Positions 1-13,076 of a DNA stretch of 64,000 nucleotides are shown here, piece by piece. The DNA is taken from the NCBI GenBank assembly GCA_026874595.1, contig CM049322.1, positions 52,665,386 through 52,729,385 of the forward strand, in the 5' to 3' direction. Every line of letters begins with the position of its first letter. Positions within the stretch are counted from its first letter, which is position 1. The DNA comes from Sipunculus nudus. Lineage: Eukaryota; Annelida; Sipuncula; Golfingiida; Sipunculidae. Below the pieces are notes generated by a model. That model was given only the letters and a program-made list of their open reading frames with translations. It made no database searches and had not been told where the DNA came from. The position numbers were made by a program, and so were the translations under genes.

Positions 1-245
1 AAGAATTTTTAGATTTTGTGATACATGTAGTTTAGAAAATATTGAATGGGAGAAAGTCTTTCAGTTAGCTTTCAAAGTTTGTATAGATACTAAAACCAGA
101 TGTTTTCAGTTTAAAATATTGCACAATATTTCAGCTAATAATTATTGGTTAAACAAATGGGGAATAATAGATATTAATCTCTGTACATTTTGTCAACTGG
201 AGACTGAGACTGTTGAGCATCTTTACTGGTCTTGTTTCTTACTGC
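1..245 (+). mobile_element. LINE ORF2 3' fragment (zinc-binding tail), truncated by window start
   Basis: Reading from base 2 gives an open frame with the C-terminal signature of L1/Tx1-like LINE reverse transcriptases: WEKVFQLAFK, then KTRCFQFKILHNI, then a zinc-binding stretch with CTFC, ETVEH and YWSC (C-x2-C...H...C). The same signature occurs on the minus strand at about 4.02-4.18 kb, so both are fragments of related elements in opposite orientation. Similarity stops at about 245, and the frame then runs on without recognisable family features to a stop at 361. The 5' part lies outside the window. Residual, non-functional retrotransposon DNA; clade assignment is by eye. Confidence 0.75.
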
Positions 246-505
246 TACAATATAAACAAAAGTCCGATGCAGTTGTCAGGTTGTTACTCTGTAATATGTG
301 CAGAGCCAAACTGGTTCCAAAGTCAACACTGTTGCAAGCGCGTGTTCCATTGAGCTGCTGAGTAGGCCACTGGGGAAAAATGTACCCCGTGTCTTGTTTG
401 ATATCATGATCTTTTCAGGGGTTGTCAGTAACTAAACAAATGAGAGAGAAACTGTCGTAACAGAAACACGAGGAAAAAGTATAATAGCAAATGACACTCA
501 CCGTT

Positions 506-783
506 GAAGATAAAGCGTTCTGGCACCTCTGTATTTGTGTTTGTAAATCCTGGTGACGTTGAGCTGGCTGTGGACTGTGCGGCCTCCCACACGCCTTGAT
601 CCATCGGTAACATTCCGCCAGTTCAGTCTTCGGGATTAACATAAGCCTGGCCCCTCCATACCCTTTCAGGGGAACTCTGGTCACCGTTGCACGTTCCCCA
701 TGAACTTCTAAGAACCATCGTTCGTGGAAGCAAAGGAGCACAAAACAAGGTACTGTCATATCCACGAGCGCACGGTCCCACAA
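506..783 (-). pseudogene. Possible decayed THAP-like zinc-finger exon
   Basis: The minus strand has an open stretch with PCFVLLC, then TRVPLKGYGG, then YRWIKACGRPH. A small frame change after GRPH brings in QLNVTRIYKHKYRGARTLY, which ends at a donor-like CGG|GTGAGT-type border near 505. The spacing of a Cys pair, a VP turn, a conserved Trp and a later Cys resembles an N-terminal THAP DNA-binding domain, but the final C-x2-H would have to lie in another exon that I did not find. The frameshift suggests a relic. It could instead be part of an unrecognised transposon or a chance open frame. Function is not assignable. Confidence 0.25.
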
Positions 784-3634
784 AGTTGTGGGACAATATG
801 GCGGACACTTTACACGTGGCGATCACGTCATAAATGTCGTAATCTGATTGGCCAATTGGTTACGCATGATTGACAGGTCGAAAAAGTCCATTGGAATAAT
901 AGGGTAAAACCTACACGGGCACAAATCACAAAGCCGTATAGCAATGGTGTGATATAAGTCCGTCAGCTTTTCTTATCAATATATCAATATATGTTATAAC
1001 TATGTGTAAAGATGGACAAAATTGGCCAAAATCCACAACTGGAGGCTCCACCTGTGTTTTAGTTACCATATGCGTGTGTCACGTATGTCTGTGTGTTTTA
1101 TGGGTTAATTCCGAATTGCACTTTGAACACTCTGGCCATTTAAGCAGTGGTGGGGTAACTAATGGAAACGATGAAGTTACTTGCATCATCCCTGTTTATA
1201 TCCCTGTCACTATGCAGATTTAGAAAAAAATTGGCATGTTTAGAACATGTCAGGCACAGTGATACTTTGACCCTGGTTAATGCCCTCTACCACGGAACTC
1301 AGACACAACGGAAGGCGTTTTTGTTTAGCAAATGCTGTATGAATTCTTACTTTATTTTGCGTATTTATATTGGTATTGGATTAAACAATCACTTGGTAAA
1401 TTGGGAAGAGGAGGTGGGTGTTCACCTAGGTAGATGATACGGTTGACCTCCATGCGAGACATATCAGTTATACAATCATATCAGTGGTCTAGATGTTTGT
1501 AGAATAGACCACATAGTTCATTGCACATCACTTAGGCGTCATACGATGGTTCTTTAGACAGTAATTGTAAAATTATTTGCAATAAAGGGACAAAGTCCAA
1601 CCTTACTTTATAGCACAATCTGAAGTATGCCGGAGAGACAGTAGATGTACAGAGGTATGAGATATTGATCAAGTACAATCGATTCTTACTACAACGGCTG
1701 GTCGTTTGATCTTCAATTTGCTATAGCAGCACATATAACAGTTTTCCAATACTTTTTCCGACTTCTGTCCTGCAGTTTTGTCCCTCGGCTTGTTTTCCTT
1801 CGTTGTGTTTACCGTTCGCGTTGATCAGGGTTCCTCCCCAATTTCTCTAATTTTTCTTAATATCTTCTGTCCTCACAAGTTTCAGTCGTTAAAGTATGCT
1901 CCGTAGTACTATACCTTATGTTAACTTAATGACACGTTAAACTTTTTTTGGGTGATAGACATTCCAGGTGACCAAGACCAAAATATTTTCCTCTGGCCTT
2001 GATCCTCTCGTTTAACTAAAAGTCGACAAGGAAAAGGGAGGTGTTAAGGGCATCACTCCGGATGGCTGAATTTTGATTCCATAACCACGTCCCCACGTCC
2101 CCACGTCCCACGAAAAACAACATGCAACCTAATAGTTCCACCACCAAAACTACATTCGATAAAATGGTACTTTCCAGATATTTCTATATAAAACCTTATA
2201 TCCATTTTTCTACAGTTTGACTGTAGATACACGGATCTGTGTTTACTTTCGTTTCGCCTAAGATTGGTTATAATATGTTTTAAAACAAAACACAGTACAT
2301 GATGTATCGGTTATAACTGTAATATTGTAATATATTTTAATGAGATAATCCGTTTCATCCTATTTTTTTGTGTTATTTAACAACTTGAATAGTGATGAAA
2401 GACTTCTCTGGTAATACTAACCAAGTGCGTTATCCGAAATACCCGTTTCGGTCTGCCTATTCTGATATTAAGCAGTTTATCATTTTTAGTATACCTCTAA
2501 ACATACATCGTCATACAAAAGATTTCACATATTTGATTTCTTTTTAAATTTTCTCTCTGTATAAGTATTTCAATAGTAAAGAGGCCTCGGTATGAACTTT
2601 CGGAAACGCTGATCCAAACGGGCTAATCGTTTGAGCCTTAATTTTCACACTCAACAGATGCATAAAACGGCAATAAAATACAAAACTTTTATATACAATC
2701 AGTATTTAATCAGTAGCTCATGGTGCTACGATGACATTACACGTGCGAATAGAAACGATTATCTCCTATTAAAGAGGAGGTTCAAGCTTGTCTAACCAAT
2801 GGGCGGATGGGGTTACTCTTTCCAACGATATGAAGAAAATGCGGAACTTGGATGCTTAAGGTATCAGATAATACATAAGTCAGCTTTTTTGTATAACAAT
2901 GAGTGTTGAATACAAGAAATAAGTTAACTTCTTTTACTATCAAATTATATTGACAAAAACATGACAACAACAAAATATCTTCAGTATGGAAATATCTAAA
3001 TGGTCGGGTCGATCGCTACGTGTACTTCATTTGGATTGGCAAGTGATAGGATGGATTCCAGGAATTATTAAAACGTTCTGCGTTTCCTTTCCCTGTCACA
3101 GATATAAATTATGAGCTTGATTAATGCAAGTCTGTAGGATTTTAACAGGTACAAACAAATGTATGCGAAATTGCTCCGTAAATGTTGAAGTATTTTAAAG
3201 GTAGGTATCCTTGCATAGGCTGTGTGCGTTGTATATAATGTATTTCAAACGTATCTTTACGCAACACAGATAAATCTATCAATCAGCGCATAATATGAGC
3301 TCAGCGAAACTTACACGGAAATATTCTACTTTCTGCTCACAATCATTCTGCTGTTATTATACACTTTTCCTTTGCAATTTTTCCAGAATGATATCCTTCA
3401 TCTCCAAAGCGTTTCTTCAACATAATCTTCCCAAGATCAATACAGAAACGCCCTTATATGTACGATTCTGTTAACATTTGTGAAATGGTCACGTGACCAT
3501 GTATATGCAATGTTTTCGCACGTTTTTCATTCTATTATCATGAGTATACTGTATGAACATTTGAATGTGATTGCTTGGTGCCCCTTCAAGTTTGAAGTAA
3601 ACTGTCTAATAATGATTAAAATGTTAAAAGTATG

Positions 3635-3637
<3 letters not shown>
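784..3637. other. AT-rich non-coding stretch, no gene seen
   Basis: Only short chance open frames are present, without domain motifs or paired splice signals. A small tandem run of CCACGTCC units (about 2085-2112) is the only local repeat noticed. Confidence 0.5.

Positions 3638-3692
<55 letters not shown>
3638..3692. repeat. (AT)n microsatellite
   Basis: An uninterrupted TA dinucleotide run of 55 bases. It lies about 110 bases beyond the 3' end of the minus-strand LINE that follows. Confidence 0.97.
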
Positions 3693-3700
<8 letters not shown>

Positions 3701-3805
3701 TTATCGCATATTTCACACAAAGGCTAGTTAAAATTTTTATATGATCAAAAACATGCAAATAAGCATATAAACTCATTAAATCTGTCTTTAATTTGCAACA
3801 ACGTT

Positions 3806-6478
3806 TTAATTAAAGTGATTTTGCCGGAAATATGGAATAAAATTGGTATTGCCATATTTAAATTTACTGATACACATCTTTGCTATGAGAATAATGTGAT
3901 TGACTTTTGATGTGGTCTCACTATTTTCTTTACATTCGAATCCGGGTATTACGTCAGCTTCCGATAATTTGACACTTTTGCAAGCTATTACCGAATTTTT
4001 GCTTTCTATTTCCAACCAAAAATGTTTCAGTTTTCCACATGAATAGAAAAAGTGTTCAATGTAGTCTGTTTAATCACAAAAACTACATTTAATAGAGTCC
4101 TTTATACCCATTTTATGTAGCAACACATTGGTGGGAAATATATTATGAAATATTTTTCAGTGGAGTAGTTGTAACCTGACCTCTTTACAACATTTCTTTG
4201 CTGTATACCAGTCCGCCGATGTTAGGCGTCTACTTTGATATTTATTTAGCCAGAACTTTTCAGAGTAGGGAGTCACAATGCTATCCTGTTTTATTAACTT
4301 ACGAATAGATTTCACATTAAGCGCTGTAATTGGCACGCCTCGGAAGTAAATATCTTGTCTTTCAAAAACTGGGGAACCAATCTTGCGCATAAACATTTTA
4401 ACTGCCGTCTGTACTACATTATACTCCAGCATTCTTGCTGGATTATTGCCTAGTTTTCTGACCACGTCTTCAAAACTCATGATAACACCATTGTGTACTA
4501 AATCAGAGAAGTAGATAAGCCCTTCCTGTACCCAGTCGTTAGAGAAAAGAATGTTGTCTCTATATGAAAAGGCGGTATTGTTCCATAGCACCGGTGAAGC
4601 TGGGTCAGCAGGCCCACGTTTTTGCATTAAAAGCCACGTTTTTAATACGTTACGGTAAAATTCGTTTTTAATTACATGGAAAATTTTTAAATTTTTCGGT
4701 AAGGTGTTTGCCTGTAAAACGCTTCTATTTCTACCCAATTTATTGAAGTAGTACTCTGGATTATTTTTCCAGGTTTCCTCAGATTGATCAGTAAAGAATT
4801 TGCCCCATTTAATTAATAGCGCTTGCTGCATAACTTTCACATCAATGACTTTTAGACCTCCATAATCATAATCAAGAGTCATTGTTTTTCTTTTCACTTT
4901 TTCGAAAGCTCTTTTTTATTGTTTAACGTTTTTTTTTCCATATGAACCGGAAAATAATGCGGTTAAGTTCATGACTGCATCAAATACATAAACTGCGATA
5001 TAACAGATGTTTTAACGATGACTATTTTGCCCATGAAAGAGAGATTGCGTCTCTCCCATTTTTTAATCTCCGTTATTGCTTTCTCCATTTTGCTTGATGT
5101 TAGATGCTGGTTTGCAGTTACTAAATCTGACTCCGAGTATTTTAATTTCGTTGTCTGGGTGACGTAGCCACTTCAGACCGGCAACTGTGTCTTGACATTG
5201 CTTATTTCTACCCAGCTATAAAGCTTCAGTTTTGGATAAATTTATTTGTAATCCTGCAATTCTTTCAAACTCATTGAGTACAATTAAGGACTCTGTGATG
5301 TCCTTCTTGTCTTGCAGGAAAAGGGTGGTGTCGTCGGCGTATTGTAAGATTTTGATATTGTTTCTCGCATATAGCCTTTGTGGGAGGTCGATTCTTTTAA
5401 TGGTTTCCTTTTACCGTATTTTACAAGCTAACAATTCCACTGCAACTATAAAGGTTAGTGGAGAGAAGGGACATCCTTGTCTTACTCCTCTTTCTAATGT
5501 GAAACTTTTTGAGATCCAGCCATTATGTTGTATACAATTGTTAGCATCCTCTTTTGAAATTATAAGCCATTTAACAAAGTCCGTTCCGAAAACCAAAGTG
5601 CTGAAATGTTTGATCATAAATTGTTTGGAAAGAGTATCAAATGCTTTTCTAAAATCTACCGCAACAAGAGCCCCGGGTTTATCATCATCCTTTAAGTATA
5701 AGTTTATATCGTCAATCATTCTTATGGCTGATGCAATAATTCGGCCCTTCATAAAACCCACCTGGTCTGAGTTTATTACTTTTGATAAAATGTTTTCAAG
5801 CCTGAGAGCAAGTGATTTCGCTAATATTTTGTAATCGGTATTTGTTAGTGTTATAGGGCGCCAGTAAGTAAGCTCATCCTCCGGTAGGTCCTTACCTTTA
5901 TGTATGAGAGTAATAATACCGCGTTTCTGACTCGCAGTTAGTTCACCTTTTACAAATGCATGATCATAAACCTTATGTAAAATGTGTTTAATTTTGCTCC
6001 AGAAGCATTTATAAAATTCTGTAGTCCCGAACTACTGTTATTTTTCATTTTAAGATGACCTGCTTAGTTCATCTGTGGTTATTTTGCCCTCACATTGCTC
6101 ACGATCAGTGATATCCAATTTAGGCGTATCTATATCCATAACAAAATTTTCAAGTGTTTGAGTAAGATTGCTAGCCTCCTTTTTCTTATATATAGTACAA
6201 AAATAATTGCTTTGTTCCTCTATTAAGTCAGTTTGCTCGGATATGATACGGCCATCTGTGGTCTTTAGACTTCGAATAAGTTTTCTTGAAGCACGAGATT
6301 TTTCTAATCTGAGAAAATATTTAGTATTTGTCTCACCTTTCTCTCTCCACGCAGCTTTGGAGCGGATTTGAGCACTGCGGGCTTCATAGGAAGCCATTAA
6401 GTCCAGTTCTTTACGAAAATTTGTTTGCTGTCGAATTAGGTCGGGATCGTTTTCTGTAATGAATTTTTAAACTAAATG
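3806..6478 (-). mobile_element. 5'-truncated, inactivated L1/Tx1-like LINE (RT and zinc-binding tail)
   Basis: Reading the minus strand from 6,478 down, the order matches LINE ORF2 after the endonuclease. A linker comes first (RSKAAWREKGETNTKYFLRL, 6397-6050). The reverse transcriptase core follows, with GFMKGR, motif A AVDFRKAFDT and motif B RGVRQGCPFSPL (5761-5411). The catalytic box YADDTTLFLQD (about 5,345) lies in another frame. Then come a long connection region (4897-4157) and a Cys/His tail (CSFCD...IEHFFYSC, about 4,090-4,020) ending near 3,806. The element is dead: there is a frameshift near 5,410, in-frame stops just after 4,157 and inside the Cys/His tail, and the apurinic endonuclease end is missing. 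The RT catalytic residues are still readable, so the insertion is not extremely old. Confidence 0.9.
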
Positions 6479-9400
6479 TAGTATTCTGGAAGCTAATAGC
6501 TCAATATTTGAAATTTGATATCTCATTTTCTGTATAATGAATCAGCACTGAAGTACATCAAAAATATTAAATGGTGCATACGTTGATAACCCTGTAACTT
6601 CTAAAGATATGCATTGTTTATAGTTAACATAATTCTTACGCGTAAATTAATTTAAAAAAACTCACTGAATGTAATCACCTTTATTCACCTGATACAATTT
6701 AGCTTAATGTTTCCTAGAAAATTAAAATAAGGGTCTGGCGTTAAGGAAGTTGACAACATATCACAACCAGCGTATAGCTTTCTGGTGATAGTAACATGAA
6801 GGTTGAGCTTGTAATATTGTATGGCAGATCGAGCATACGGAAAATACTTTTCACTTTTATTTGTTTTGTATGTTATAATACCAAACAATGGTGGATTCGC
6901 ACTGCAAAGAAATCTGTGTAGTATTTATTGACTGAGTATCAGTGCCTATGTTGACACCATGGTAGTCCTAACAGACTGAATGTGACTAAGTTGAAATACT
7001 ATTTTATAAGCCTAATTTTTTCTTCAGGTCATTTACACCTAACAAAACTTTACTGATTGAAACACCACGGGGTATTGATTTCACGAGTGTATCCGGATTC
7101 CATTAACCGGAATTGTTTAGATTTGTGCCCTAGAAACAGATGTCAGGAATGACATACAAAGGGTCCTCGCTATAGTTCAGATGACGTACAGAAAGTTGTT
7201 TACACTTAAATTAGAATTGCAGGATTTCAAATTCCAATGTACATTCAAGATGGTGCATTTAAGTTAAAAAAAGTTTTGTCTTGAAGTTGATGTCTTCCGA
7301 TACTGAAATATAATGTTGCTGATGTACATAAGGTAATTAAGCATTAAAAGATGGATCAATTACCTCCAAGAAATGCCAATTTTGAGTTGTCAATGTTACA
7401 GACACCTTCTTTGGCTCTTTGGTCTCAAGTATCTTATGTTCGAGATATTCATCAAAATAAAATTATCGTGAAAATAAGTCCATCGTGAATAGACCTTCAT
7501 TCATTCTTTAACCTTATTAGTCTATTTTATACATCTTCCACGTCTTTAGCGTCAAAGAGCCGAAGATAAATTATTATAATTATACATCACATATTTATAA
7601 TTATAGAGACATACTTATTTAGGATAACATATTATTTTTATGTTTGAAAAGAGCCTTGTTGTGTATATACAACTCATATTTGTGTGTCAAATTAACATAC
7701 ATCACATTAAATTGTATTGAAAAGAGGAAGCAAACAGGTAAGGATTGTTAATATAGTATAATGATGTAATCCGATGTATAAAAATACCTGAGTAGTTATA
7801 GCAAAGCCAGTATTATAATTATAATTATTAATATGTCACAGAATAAACCTCCTGTAATTATTATGAGAATGCTAATGTTTAAGGTTAAATTAGCCGTCAG
7901 ACTGGAAGTCAACTTAATGCTTGATTGTTTTCAAAGTTCAATTACCCTTCAAAAACCTAGCAAGTACTGTACCTAGTTTTTGTAATTCAGGTTATTTCTG
8001 GGTGGAAAAGATATGACTAAGTCATTCTCGTTTCAGGGCTTCGAGTCGAAATATTTAAATTATTTTATGTTCAACTAGGAACTCGAATTTGGTCAGTGTG
8101 TCCTATATCCCTTGAGATAAGTTCACTAACATGTTTACGAGTAAACTTAAGGTTAGCTTGCTTTATTGTACAAAACTGAAAAGAAAACATTTCGTGTTTG
8201 TTCATAATATTTAAATAATGTGTCTTATTTAAACCCTGATATTTAAAACCGTTCATTATCCAAACCTTTGGACGATTAATTGCAATGAAATTAACATTAA
8301 ACAAGTGTTGATGAATATCACCAAAACAAAAAAAGCCAATCATTTCCAAATTTTATGTTAATAATCATTACTAATTAGCATGCAAATGTGAGCTACAGTG
8401 ATGACCTATTCAGTGTAAGCAAAAATAGCATGGCCAACAGTTCTCCAGGTAGCTTCCAGATGACGGGCTATTTTTTCATGATCTGTTTATCCACTGTGCA
8501 CAGGCGTCGGTATGATAGTTTTGCCAGATTTCGATGAGGAAACATGTCAAGTGTATGCCGGTACATAAAAGGCTGTAGGTGTCAGAAGGCCAAGAGTTCT
8601 CACAATATGTCGGGCTACTCATTAAATCAATAATTTAAAGCATATTTTTTTAACCAGGAAAGGTTGACTATTATATCATAATATGCATATGGAGACATGG
8701 TAATTGGATGATTTTATACGCAGAGTAGGGAAAGTTTAGTGAGAGATATGAACTTGCTACTTAAGGCAATGTGTTGTTATTTGTCTAGGTCTGCGAATAC
8801 TTTAATGTGAGATAAATAATCTCGAAAATTGACTATTGGACATGATCACTTACCAATATTGAAACCAAGTGAACCGACATAAAAAACAAACTGTGTGCTG
8901 CACACTGTTAGATTCGTTACGAAGTAGAAAACGTATATACAGGCAAGCCCACCTTGTGTAAGAGCGGTTAATAGAATATCCTATTGTCACATAAATCCCA
9001 AACCTTTTCCTATATATACAATGTTAAATATAACCATTTAATATCAATGAAAATTGTCATTATACCATTTATTGTCATGTTTGGAAAACGTGGCAGTGAT
9101 ATTTGATCGCAGCTGATATCACATAAAACGCCCTCAATGCGATCATTGATGCCAGGAGCCTGTATTCGGTCGGACATATCCAACGATCTCATATCCCTTC
9201 TGTGCGCGGCAGGCAGGCAAAGTGATTCAAGGGGTCACTCACTGTCACATAGCAAATTAACGTCCATGATGAATCCCATATAATATCACATTCCGGTTAA
9301 TTGTCATAAATTTAGCATGTAGCTCCGACATGACAATAAGCAGGCGAGGCTATTTACTGTGGCTCATAATGGGGAGACTGTAAAGGTATACCTCTCTCTG

Positions 9401-9783
9401 GTAAGATAAAAACTCCCGCATCCTGATTGGAACTAAATTATTAGTAAGTTAAACTCCTGTGTTTCACCTGTGTAGGGGTTAAAACTAAGAGTTTAAGAGT
9501 TAAACGTTTGCCTGCCGTTTGGATTGAAGAAACCCAGTCTTACTTATTTTGTTGTATTTGCTGTCCAAAGCTTTTCAGTAACAACATTTGAATGTAGTAT
9601 CCTCATCGAACTCATCAAAAAGACGTACATGTCATATCTGTCCCCAAATTTCACAGGCATTGGTAGAAGTATGAACGAGAAATTAAACAAGAATATGTAA
9701 CATACAAGAGACATGTGAATTGTAAGAATGCATAACAACGTAGGCTACTATTTACCAAGAAAGTCAAACGTTAGACCGCTTGC
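6479..9783. other. AT-rich non-coding stretch, no gene seen
   Basis: Contains a 92-codon minus-strand open frame (8071-8349) and other short ones. None carries a recognisable motif or convincing splice borders. Confidence 0.45.
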
Positions 9784-10225
9784 CCCTCCCTGTCTGGGCT
9801 TTGATGAATTTGTGTGCGAGATACGTCGCCAGCAACTGCTACCACCACTTCCCTTTTTTTATATCAAACCAAGATCTTGAAACCCAGTTTTTCTAGACTT
9901 ATCATGGCTTCCTTTATACCGTCTGTAAACTGGCCGTCAGTGATACCGACCATATATGTCCCGTCAGAGAGTCTTTGCAGAAAAATGCTCAGAGCAAAAG
10001 CTGCATCAGATTGTCCTGGTGTATCATACGCTCCAGTGAAGAACACCTGACATTTGGTATCTTACCCATTGAGTATGGCAATTTTTCCCCCTTTGTTAAT
10101 TATCTTCCCATTTAACTTCATGGCGGAACTTTCTGGTATCCATTGATGAACATCGCGGACTTCCATTGTTCGTAGCCTGGATCCTTACCACCGAAACTCT
10201 CTAGTTGTATCAGGTTGTATAGTTA
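9784..10225 (-). pseudogene. ILEI (FAM3-like) domain pseudogene, copy 1
   Basis: The minus strand carries pieces of the same domain as the copy at 21.8-22.3 kb. In order they are QLESFGGKDP and KSAMFING (about 10,215-10,150), WIPESSAMKLNGK with GGKIAIL, then the ILEI core VFFTGAYDTPGQSD followed by LSDGTYMVGITDGQF (10046-9864), and a tail VVVAVAGDVSRT. The family is named for interleukin-like EMT inducer/FAM3 proteins, which are secreted; the core of the fold is the YDT and DGTxxVG region. This copy is broken: a frame change after AMFING, a stop between the IAIL strand and the YDT motif, and a stop after KILV. Relative to the other copy it lacks 11 bases between two short AATGGA repeats, which looks like a slippage deletion. 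Confidence 0.7.
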
Positions 10226-10539
10226 TCATTATGGCGTTGACCTGGGCGAGGCATTTACAATTAAACGCAGAAAGGAACAAATAAAACAAAAAAAGGAATC
10301 TTCAGATGAGCATTTACAAACAATTACATGAACAGGTATACAATCTAAACAAATCCCTTAGTGGGACCTCGTCGTCTGTCTGTCATTACACGTGCCGCTG
10401 TGAATAAAATACACAACGTTCACGGTAACGAAGGAAACCAGGATTGAAGACAAATATGTCCTTAGGACGTTTACGATTTTCTGACTACAAAAAAATGTCC
10501 TTTATTACATTGATGTAGGACTCCAATGTCTACTCAAGT

Positions 10540-10990
10540 CCACTTATTTATGGACGTGACCTGGACTCGAGAGTCCTCGATTCGGAGATGTAAGTAAGGA
10601 CTCGAGAAATCAGGCCGACTCCATCTCGTGTCTAGTAGAAAAGAAAACTCTGAAACAAATGATATAAAGATTGTGCATATGGGTGAATGCCAGCCAAATA
10701 TTACAACATATATACTAAGTTTCATCTCTGCACCAGGGGCTAAAGGTAATTAAACATTCAATTAAAGGACACTTGTAAACTAACATACATTTTGCACGAT
10801 TATCTCATATATTCTTTATAAATTTATTTTTAAAAGAAAATTCATATTTGACTCGGCAAAGGACATGGGCTTGAGTTCCAAATAACTCGGTCTCGAAGAA
10901 GGTGGACCTTGACTCGAACCTCAGCGATTGAACTTAGACTTGGACTCTAGTGGCTTGGACTCAAATTTGAAAACGGACTCGGATGGTGTG
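10540..10990. mobile_element. Possible hAT-like non-autonomous element with GGACTC/GACTCG motif clusters
   Basis: Two clusters (about 10,540-10,625 and 10,850-10,985) are dense in GGACTCGAG, GACTCGG and CTTGGACTC motifs, and AT-rich DNA separates them. Dense short subterminal motifs are typical of hAT-family elements. I could not define terminal inverted repeats or an 8-bp target duplication, so the class is a guess. Confidence 0.35.
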
Positions 10991-12033
10991 GTGTGGGGTT
11001 GACTAAATCACTACTATTCTTAAACCATAAAATAACGAGGTAAACTAGGATGTCTGGAGCGCCTATATGTTCCTTGCACTGTGGTGTTTGCAAGGTCTTT
11101 TGTTGCGCCGTCATCTCTCATACCCTGACCTCAGACTACCTATGTTCCTCTGGTGTCGGCCTGTCACCTCACCAGATAACTTCCATTGTGGTCCCACACT
11201 GCTTAAACACAGAACAAACACCGTATCCCGTGAACTAAGTACCTGGCTTCTCTCGAACCCCTCTTGAGTCACAATAGTTGTTCACTCAACCTTTGTGGTT
11301 ACAGGTCACAATAACTCTAACGAAATTACATCTAAATGTTATTCAGCCGGTTTATATTTTAACGAAAACCGCGTAATACAAGACAATTATTTATAACAAG
11401 CTAAAGGAACATTAGGTATAAAATTTAAAATACAAAATAGAAAATTTCAACAAAAACCTTGTCCTTTGAAATGTCTTGTTTTCCAGAGCATATCCAAGAG
11501 TTATTTTGGAGAGATCAAATACAAATCCGTCTCCATCGACGATTACTCCTACCAAAACTCAATTCTACGAACAACTATATTTGAAATTAGCACAAAGATA
11601 TTCAGGAGACGCAAATATTAATTTTGACAGAAATTGATTAATCGCATACGTATATTGGTATCACGGGACAGGCTTAAGCAGGGCAGCATTATCTGCGTAT
11701 AAAATTCATTATAAGTTTCGTGTGTACTCAATGTTAAAAAGCTATCCAAGGGCTACATTTGTGCAGTAGTTTTAGCCTGATTAGTAAAACGGTTCCGGAG
11801 ATATGTGGGTTTATGTGTGGAAACAGAAGCACAAATGAACCCTGGGCGGAGAGGAAAGGTCAGAGGTCAAACAAAAATGAGGGTGCAGCAGTTCACATGT
11901 GACCCGATCATAATCCAGAATTGCTAAAAATTCCGACCAGAGGTTACGGAGGAGTTCTCCGGAAACTTATGCGGCGGCGGAGGCGTCCGACTGAAAACAT
12001 ATAGTATCCGCAAAACTATTTGGCGGATACAAT
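10991..12033. other. No gene seen
   Basis: Short open frames only. None shows a domain motif or splice-border pair that I can support. Confidence 0.45.
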
Positions 12034-12290
12034 AAGCAGGGTTATACACTATGCAAAAATTATTACAGGTGGCGCCACCCGTGATGTACACTATAAAGCT
12101 ATCCGATATGTATAAATATGCCAAATTTCAGGCTGATGTATTTAATTCTTCTGTAGAAATAAGCAGGCGCATACACTGTGCAAAAATCAATGCAGGTGGC
12201 GACACCTGTCTTGTGAACAAGATAACCCTTCAAAAACACACAGACAAGTCAAAATATAAGGCTAATAAATCAAACTTTCCATTGAGTTGA
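12034..12290 (+). repeat. Two diverged tandem units containing CAGGTGGCGnCACC
   Basis: AGCAGGnnnATACACTnTGCAAAAAT followed by a CAGGTGGCGnCACC box appears at about 12,034 and again at about 12,160 (126-bp spacing). The same box begins each unit of the 340-bp array at 14.1-15.4 kb, so both belong to one repeat family. Confidence 0.6.
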
Positions 12291-12349
12291 AGCACTGGGT
12301 TTGAGTGAGTAAGGCAGTTGCCCCCGGGTTATCTGTGACAGATTGCTGA

Positions 12350-12625
12350 CTCAAGCTGCTGCACTAAATGAACTCTCGACCTACACCTGTCTAAACTGAG
12401 TGAACTTTTGACCTGTACCTGGCTGCACTGAGTGAAGTCATGACCTGTTGCACAATCTGACACAGTTGGCAGTTTGCCAAAGCTATACATAGAGACAGAC
12501 TGAACTTTGGTGCCAAATCTGATGCAGTACGCAGTCTGCCAAAGCTATAAATAGAATGCAGCTACTGCACTGAGTGAAGTCTTGACCTATACCTGGCTGC
12601 ACTTCTCCCAATCCTGGCACCACGC
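12350..12625 (+). repeat. Degenerate short repeats (GCACTGAGTGAAGTC type)
   Basis: Variants of CTGCACTGAGTGAAGTCTTGACCT recur about four times, interleaved with two copies of a block ending GTCTGCCAAAGCTATA-AATAGA. The pattern is irregular and looks like a decayed minisatellite. Confidence 0.55.
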
Positions 12626-13076
12626 CAAAACTATTTATAGAGCTGACATCATCTTCGCTAATGGCCAACATCAAGGCACTGGCAATCTGCGAATGGGAAA
12701 CCAAGTGCTGTCATCTGTTCACAAAAGTGGCCCCTACTTGAAATACCTTTGCAATAAATCTTCCCAATACAAAATGCTTTTCCTCTGACTTTTATAAAAA
12801 AAAGAAATCAGGAATATATGAAAAATTATCACAGATGCATACTGAATGCAAAATTACAATACAGATACATCTCATTGATGGCATATTCTTGAATTAAGTT
12901 GAGTATGGATACCAATCATTTATAATCCATATACAGTCGTCTTTAAAAAAAAGCTTTTTAAAATATTCTTTTCAATATTAACAACAGATAACCTGAAATC
13001 TAAATGACTAGTGGCATGATGTTATAGGTGCTGATAAACTGGTGCCAGGCTAGATGTGACTAACATATATGGTAAA

